Origin: Desulfuromonadaceae bacterium
GTDB lineage: Bacteria > Desulfobacterota > Desulfuromonadia > Desulfuromonadales > Geopsychrobacteraceae
Assembly (NCBI GenBank): GCA_013138655.1
Contig: WTCI01000039.1
Coordinates: 1 to 10,737 of the forward strand
Reading direction: 5' to 3'
Length of the DNA: 10,737 nucleotides
Under the pieces are notes generated by a model, which was not told the DNA's origin, did not search any database, and saw only the letters and a program-made list of their open reading frames with translations. A program made the position numbers and the translations under genes. Below, in pieces: positions 6,005 through 10,737 of this stretch (its first letter is position 1; each line of letters opens with the position of its first letter).

Positions 6005-6011
6005 AAGGGAG
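6005..6011 (+). promoter_or_regulatory. Strong ribosome-binding site of the glutamate dehydrogenase gene
   Basis: AAGGGAG lies six bases before ATG 6018. A competing ATG at 6013 reads only two codons before a TGA that overlaps the true start, so 6018 is clearly the start. Confidence 0.8.
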
Positions 6012-6017
6012 CATGAC

Positions 6018-9000
6018 ATGAATGTGACCGTCACGCGGGGTGGTCGTTTGGCTGGGGCTAAAGATCCTGTCTTGCAGCGCGACAGCTTGAAGCAGGAACT
6101 GATCCGGCAAGGGCAGGTTGAGGATTTGCCGATATTTGTCAGCCTGGGTGATATCCTGCGACAGCATATACCGGAAAGTTTTCTTGTTCCGCTTTCCCTG
6201 GAAGAAATTGTCAAAAACCTGCGACAAGTCGGGCAGTTTCTCTTGCATAAGGATGCTGAAATTAAAGTTGTTCTACAGCAGTTGGGTGCCCCTGGTCACT
6301 ACTGTCTGTTCAGTAATGCTCCTGATGCCAATCATATTTTTTCTTCGATTCAGGAATACCTGCATCATAAATTTCTTGATTTTAGGGTGATTTGCCACCC
6401 GATACTATCGGTCAATCGGGTGGACGGGGTTTTGCGGCAAGTTGCCGAGGGTGACGATCAATCAGCTCAGGAATCGTTCGTCTGGTTGGAACTTGAACAG
6501 TTGCCATTACGACTGGTCGATGAAATTCAGCAGGATGTCGAAGAGATTGTCACTGCGGCGGTTCTGGTCTACCGCCATCGTGACAAGAGCCTGCAAAAGC
6601 TGCGTGATCTTGCCAAGGTAGAAAATTTGGTCAAGTACGCCGATTTATTCGAGTGGTTACAGCAGGATAATTTTATTCCGGTCGCCAGTCGCTGCTACCA
6701 TTGTGACAGTTTGGGGGCAGGGGAGGAAGTTGTCGAAGAGGTTGAGGAAGCATATGGACTGAAAGAATTTTATCATCAGCCTTTTGGCCGACAGGTAAAA
6801 CCCGTCTCCTTGCAGCCTCCGCAGATAAAAAACATGTGTGAGTACGAAAGTGACGTGACCCTGGAAAAGACCATGTTCCGCTGTCAGTTGCATCGTTTCG
6901 AGCGCTTGACCTATTTAGGCTTCCGTGAACATCTGCCGGGCGGTGGTGGCCGTGAACATGCCTTTTGGGGTTTTTATACCCAGCAGAGCATCGACGTCAA
7001 CACCTCGACAATTCCGGCGCTGCGCAAGCGGATAGAAGCAGCACAGCAGCAGCTCAAAATCCCGCATGACAGCCACAACTACCGGAAGACGATGCAGATC
7101 ATCAACACCTTTCCGAAAGTCGAACTCTTCCTCATGGGGGACAATGAACTGCGGCGGATGATCAGGTCATTTACCCAGATGCATCGTCAGACCGGTGTTA
7201 AAGTCGTGGTTGCTCCCAGTGTGTCAGAGTCGGGTTTGACACTGTTGCTGATCATGCCGAAAGAATTTTACTCGGAAGAACATATCTCCCGTATGGAAAT
7301 TTACTTGCGGCGCTATTTCAAGGCTAGCGCCGTTGAGTCGCGACTTATTCATTTGTCGTCAGATTACCTCAGTTTACATGTCAATCTGAGGCTAAAGAAG
7401 AAAGAAATCCGCATTGAATTGTTGCAGCTTGAGCGAGGGCTGACACGTTTAATGCTTCCTTGGGATCTGAAATTTCGAGATCTGCTGGAAAAGCATTTTG
7501 TGGCCGATTCTTTCGATATCTGGGAACGCTACAATAAGGCATTTTCTGCTGATTACCGGGCGAGAAAACATCCCCGTTTCGCCGTCAGGGATGTGCGCAA
7601 TATCGAACAGTTGTCGCAGCATAAGGAGGATTTTTTCGATCTCTGGGGGCCATTTCATAAACGCGAAGTTTATTACTATCAATTGCAATATTACAGCCTG
7701 AAGGAAAGTTATCTGAATGATTTGATGCCGTTTCTGGAAAATCTTGACCTCAGTGTCATTGAAGAAGTCGATTTTGCCCTGGACATTGACGGTGTCAGAA
7801 TCTTCATCAAAAGTTTTGCCGTCCGTTTGCATTCTCCCGATGCTTTACCTTTCAAGCAGGTTAAGGATCTCTTGGTTGATGCTTTGGAGGCGATGCGTAA
7901 CCGGGAAGTAGAAAACGATTATTTACATCGTTTATTGCCGCTGACGGGACTCACCTGGCAACAGATTGATGTTTTCCGCGGCTATCGTAATTACTACTTC
8001 CAACTTGGCTGTCCTTTTACGAAACGTCGCGTCGCTTTTGCTCTGATCAATAACTTTGCGGTGGCACTGCTCCTCTACAAATATTTTGAGGGTCGTTTCA
8101 AGCCAAATGTTGCCTGGGCGGATCCGATGATCAGGGAGTTGGATGTTCTCTCGCCGATCCGTCAGCAACTGCTGGATGCCCTCGAAAAAGTCAGCGACAA
8201 CAATGAAGATCGCATCCTGCGTACGCTGTTCAACCTGATCGATTCCACGGTGCGCACCAATTTTTATCTCCGTTACGATCAGGAAGATTACTTTTTCTCC
8301 CTCAAGGTGAGTTCTCTCGGTGTCATCGATATGCCGAATCCGCGGCCTCTTTACGAAGTCTACGTCCATTCAGCGAAGATGGAGGGGGTGCACCTGCGTG
8401 GCGGCAAAGTCGCCCGTGGCGGGATTCGCTGGTCGGACCGGCCGGATGATTTCCGAACCGAAGTCCTCGGCCTGGTCAAAGCACAGACGACGAAGAATGC
8501 CGTGATCGTTCCGGTCGGCTCCAAGGGGGGCTTCATCACCAAAGAAACCAGTTCAGACCGTGAGCAGATGGGTGAGATCGTCAAGAAGGCTTATCAAACC
8601 CTGATGCGAGGCCTGCTCGATTTGACTGATAACCGAACCAGTGAAGGGGTTGTGCGACCGCCGGGAATCATCGCCTATGATGAGCAGGATCCATACCTGG
8701 TTGTTGCCGCCGACAAGGGGACTGCACACCTGCCGGATACCGCCAACGCGATCAGCGAATCATACGGTTTCTGGTTGGGTGACGCTTTTGCGAGTGGTGG
8801 TTCGCACGGTTACGATCATAAAAAGCTGGGGATCACTGCCCGTGGTGCCTGGGAGAGCGTCAAACGGCTGTTCCGCGAAATGGGTCATGATACCCAGACC
8901 CAGCCGTTTGCCGTGGTCGGCGTCGGCGATATGAGTGGTGATGTTTTCGGCAACGGGATGCTTTTGTCGCGCCAGATAAAGCTGCTGGCCGCTTTTGATC

Positions 9001-10737
9001 ATCGGCATATTTTCCTCGACCCTGATCCTGATCCGGAGGTTTCTTTTCTGGAGCGCCAGCGGCTTTTCGATTTGCCGCGTTCCAATTGGGAGGACTACAA
9101 TCCACAATTAATTTCTGCAGGTGGAGGCATATATTCCCGGCAACTGAAAGAAATTCCTTTGTCACCGCAAGTGGCTAAATGGTTGGGAGTACGGCAGGGG
9201 CGTATTGATGTTGCCGGCCTGATCAAGTTGATCCTGAAATCTCAGGTTGATCTGCTTTGGAACGGCGGCATCGGCACCTATGTGAAGGCTTCGATCGAGA
9301 CAAATGAAAATGCCGGTGACCGTGCCAACGATGCGGTTCGCGTTGATGCTCTGGAGCTGCGCGCCAAAGTCATCGGCGAAGGTGGAAATCTGGGATTTAC
9401 CCAGTTGGCGCGTATTGAGTATGCCAACAACGGTGGTCGGCTCAATACCGATGCGATTGATAATTCGGCCGGTGTTGACAGCTCTGACCATGAGGTCAAT
9501 TTGAAGATTCTCCTTCAGGTGTTGCGCCAGGAAGGGCAGGTGCAAAGCCTTCAAGCGGGGTATCAACTGCTTGAAGAGATGGAAGAGACCGTCTGCCAGG
9601 ATGTGCTGTCGAATAATTATCATCAGACCCTCTCGATTTCTCTTGATGAAATGCGTTGCCAGGCCGATGTGGAGCCTTATCTTGATTTAATGGATCGTCT
9701 CGGTCGTTCCGGGCTGCTCGATCGTCGAGGTGAATTTTTACCCAGCCGCAAAGATGTTGCCGCACGCCAGCCCGCGCGGTTGCTTCGCCCGGAATTGTCT
9801 GTTCTGTTGGCTTACAGCAAAATGTTTCTTTATCGTGCATTGCTTGATAGCGAACTGCCTGACAATAAGGTTGTTACGCAACTTCTGTTCGACTATTTCC
9901 CGCAGCAGGTGATAGATCGTTACGCCGATCTTTTGCCGCAGCATCCGCTGGCCAAAGAGATTACCGCCACCATGCTGACCAATCGAGTGATTGACCAGGC
10001 CGGCAGTAGTTTCTGTCAGAGTTTGAGCCGTTTAACCGGCCGTAGCCAGATGAGCGTCGCCAACTCTTATCTGATTTTCGATAATCTGCTCGACGGAAAC
10101 CATTTGCGTCAGGCTGTTTTTGCCCTCGATAACAAAATTCCGGCGGCTCGGCAATATGAGTTGTTGATAAACTTTGAAGAGGTTCTGCGTTCCTTCTGCT
10201 CCTTCGCCCTGAGTAATGGTATGGAATTGCCGGTCGCCGAAAAAGATCTGGAGCGGATTCACACTCAGTTGGAGCAGTACGCAGCATTGCTGCCGGATGT
10301 TCTGCCAACGGCCAACTGGCAGAAATGCCAGGTGGAACGTGATCGCCTGGTTGGCGAGGGTTTGTCCGAGGAGATCGCTTTAAAATATGCGGCACTCGAT
10401 AAGCTTGCTGATTTCCTGCCACTTATCTGCATGGTACGGGAGTCCGGCCAGAACCTTGAGCAACTTGCTCGTTTGAAAGTCATGGTTGAAGAAAAAGTCT
10501 CCGGAGAGGCCATTCTCTGCCTGCTGGAAAAAGTTCCGCTACGTGACAGCTGGGACCGTCAGGCCAAGGAATCACTCCTTGGGTCTTTGCATGCGGTGAT
10601 GGTACGACTTGTTCAGCAGGTTGCCATGGAAGCGGCTGAAAACCCGCAAGCCTTTTTCAATGTGCGCCGCCAGAAACTGAGAACATTTGTCGGCCTGCGT
10701 CAGACCTTGTTGAGCGAGTCCCCACAGAATTTTCATC
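6018..10737 (+). CDS. Large (about 180 kDa class) NAD-dependent glutamate dehydrogenase, nearly complete, 3' end missing
   Basis: This enzyme oxidatively deaminates L-glutamate to 2-oxoglutarate and ammonium with NAD, usually in the catabolic direction. I followed the frame codon by codon from ATG 6018 to the right edge: 1573 codons without a stop. Known members have about 1550-1650 residues, so little is missing. The first 700 or so residues correspond to the family's regulatory ACT-like and PAS-type region. The catalytic part is clear: RGGIRWSDR (800-808), then TKNAVIVPVGSKGGF with K826 and K836 as likely counterparts of the substrate and catalytic lysines of small dehydrogenases. The nucleotide-binding loop GVGDMSGDVFGNG spans 968-980. 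LWNGGIGTY (1081-1089), GEGGN (1120-1124) and NTDAIDNSAGVD (1143-1154) follow, then a helical C-terminal region. Relatives are called gdhB or gdhZ elsewhere. It is distinct in size and architecture from the ordinary 450-residue hexameric enzymes. Promoter and ribosome-binding site are both strong. Confidence 0.95.
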   Translation, partial: MNVTVTRGGRLAGAKDPVLQRDSLKQELIRQGQVEDLPIFVSLGDILRQHIPESFLVPLSLEEIVKNLRQVGQFLLHKDAEIKVVLQQLGAPGHYCLFSNAPDANHIFSSIQEYLHHKFLDFRVICHPILSVNRVDGVLRQVAEGDDQSAQESFVWLELEQLPLRLVDEIQQDVEEIVTAAVLVYRHRDKSLQKLRDLAKVENLVKYADLFEWLQQDNFIPVASRCYHCDSLGAGEEVVEEVEEAYGLKEFYHQPFGRQVKPVSLQPPQIKNMCEYESDVTLEKTMFRCQLHRFERLTYLGFREHLPGGGGREHAFWGFYTQQSIDVNTSTIPALRKRIEAAQQQLKIPHDSHNYRKTMQIINTFPKVELFLMGDNELRRMIRSFTQMHRQTGVKVVVAPSVSESGLTLLLIMPKEFYSEEHISRMEIYLRRYFKASAVESRLIHLSSDYLSLHVNLRLKKKEIRIELLQLERGLTRLMLPWDLKFRDLLEKHFVADSFDIWERYNKAFSADYRARKHPRFAVRDVRNIEQLSQHKEDFFDLWGPFHKREVYYYQLQYYSLKESYLNDLMPFLENLDLSVIEEVDFALDIDGVRIFIKSFAVRLHSPDALPFKQVKDLLVDALEAMRNREVENDYLHRLLPLTGLTWQQIDVFRGYRNYYFQLGCPFTKRRVAFALINNFAVALLLYKYFEGRFKPNVAWADPMIRELDVLSPIRQQLLDALEKVSDNNEDRILRTLFNLIDSTVRTNFYLRYDQEDYFFSLKVSSLGVIDMPNPRPLYEVYVHSAKMEGVHLRGGKVARGGIRWSDRPDDFRTEVLGLVKAQTTKNAVIVPVGSKGGFITKETSSDREQMGEIVKKAYQTLMRGLLDLTDNRTSEGVVRPPGIIAYDEQDPYLVVAADKGTAHLPDTANAISESYGFWLGDAFASGGSHGYDHKKLGITARGAWESVKRLFREMGHDTQTQPFAVVGVGDMSGDVFGNGMLLSRQIKLLAAFDHRHIFLDPDPDPEVSFLERQRLFDLPRSNWEDYNPQLISAGGGIYSRQLKEIPLSPQVAKWLGVRQGRIDVAGLIKLILKSQVDLLWNGGIGTYVKASIETNENAGDRANDAVRVDALELRAKVIGEGGNLGFTQLARIEYANNGGRLNTDAIDNSAGVDSSDHEVNLKILLQVLRQEGQVQSLQAGYQLLEEMEETVCQDVLSNNYHQTLSISLDEMRCQADVEPYLDLMDRLGRSGLLDRRGEFLPSRKDVAARQPARLLRPELSVLLAYSKMFLYRALLDSELPDNKVVTQLLFDYFPQQVIDRYADLLPQHPLAKEITATMLTNRVIDQAGSSFCQSLSRLTGRSQMSVANSYLIFDNLLDGNHLRQAVFALDNKIPAARQYELLINFEEVLRSFCSFALSNGMELPVAEKDLERIHTQLEQYAALLPDVLPTANWQKCQVERDRLVGEGLSEEIALKYAALDKLADFLPLICMVRESGQNLEQLARLKVMVEEKVSGEAILCLLEKVPLRDSWDRQAKESLLGSLHAVMVRLVQQVAMEAAENPQAFFNVRRQKLRTFVGLRQTLLSESPQNFH

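Noticed and set aside
7449..8369. Minus-strand open frames (7449-7832 and 7932-8369) within the dehydrogenase region as separate genes.
   Set aside because: The plus-strand dehydrogenase frame is uninterrupted and recognisable across this region, so these are antisense shadows.

Overview
The window reads as ordinary chromosomal DNA from a Gram-negative bacterium of roughly 50% GC. A cobalamin-dependent ribonucleotide reductase, a PIN-PhoH protein, the tsaD/DUF2062/rsmA neighbourhood and a very large NAD-glutamate dehydrogenase together suggest a deltaproteobacterium of the Desulfuromonadales/Geobacterales type. That placement is inferred from gene content and general familiarity, not from a search. 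I see no phage, insertion sequence, CRISPR array, toxin-antitoxin pair or defence island, and no strong candidate for an undescribed system.

Layout. Positions 1-409 hold the 5' part of nrdJ on the minus strand, running off the left edge. It diverges from everything else. Its upstream region (473-525) has a consensus-like promoter overlaid by two NrdR-type boxes. A stretch of about 290 bases (526-814) has no convincing gene. A co-directional plus-strand series follows: a class V aminotransferase-fold cysteine desulfurase (821-1975), a PIN-PhoH ATPase (2010-3326), tsaD (3359-4381) and a small DUF2062 membrane protein (4393-4863). Gaps between them are 11-34 bases, so they are probably one operon. 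A 127-bp imperfect inverted repeat (4872-4998) separates this series from rsmA (5043-5843). A 174-bp gap then holds a partial copy of the same repeat, a perfect 15-bp palindrome, a good sigma70-type promoter and a tandem 9-bp repeat. The rest of the window is one uninterrupted reading frame (6018 to the right edge, 1573 codons) for the large, roughly 180-kDa class of NAD-dependent glutamate dehydrogenase. By family length it is almost complete.

How the genes fit together. The central series leans towards RNA maturation and quality control. TsaD installs t6A on tRNA, RsmA dimethylates 16S rRNA, PIN-PhoH proteins are linked to RNA cleavage or unwinding, and the cysteine desulfurase could supply sulfur, for example for tRNA thiolation or Fe-S assembly. 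This is a theme, not proof of a shared pathway. Glutamate dehydrogenase (carbon/nitrogen metabolism) and NrdJ (dNTP supply) appear to be separate transcription units with their own promoters. The most informative non-coding signals are the NrdR-box promoter of nrdJ, the inverted-repeat element with its partial copy, and the promoter/repeat arrangement before the glutamate dehydrogenase gene.
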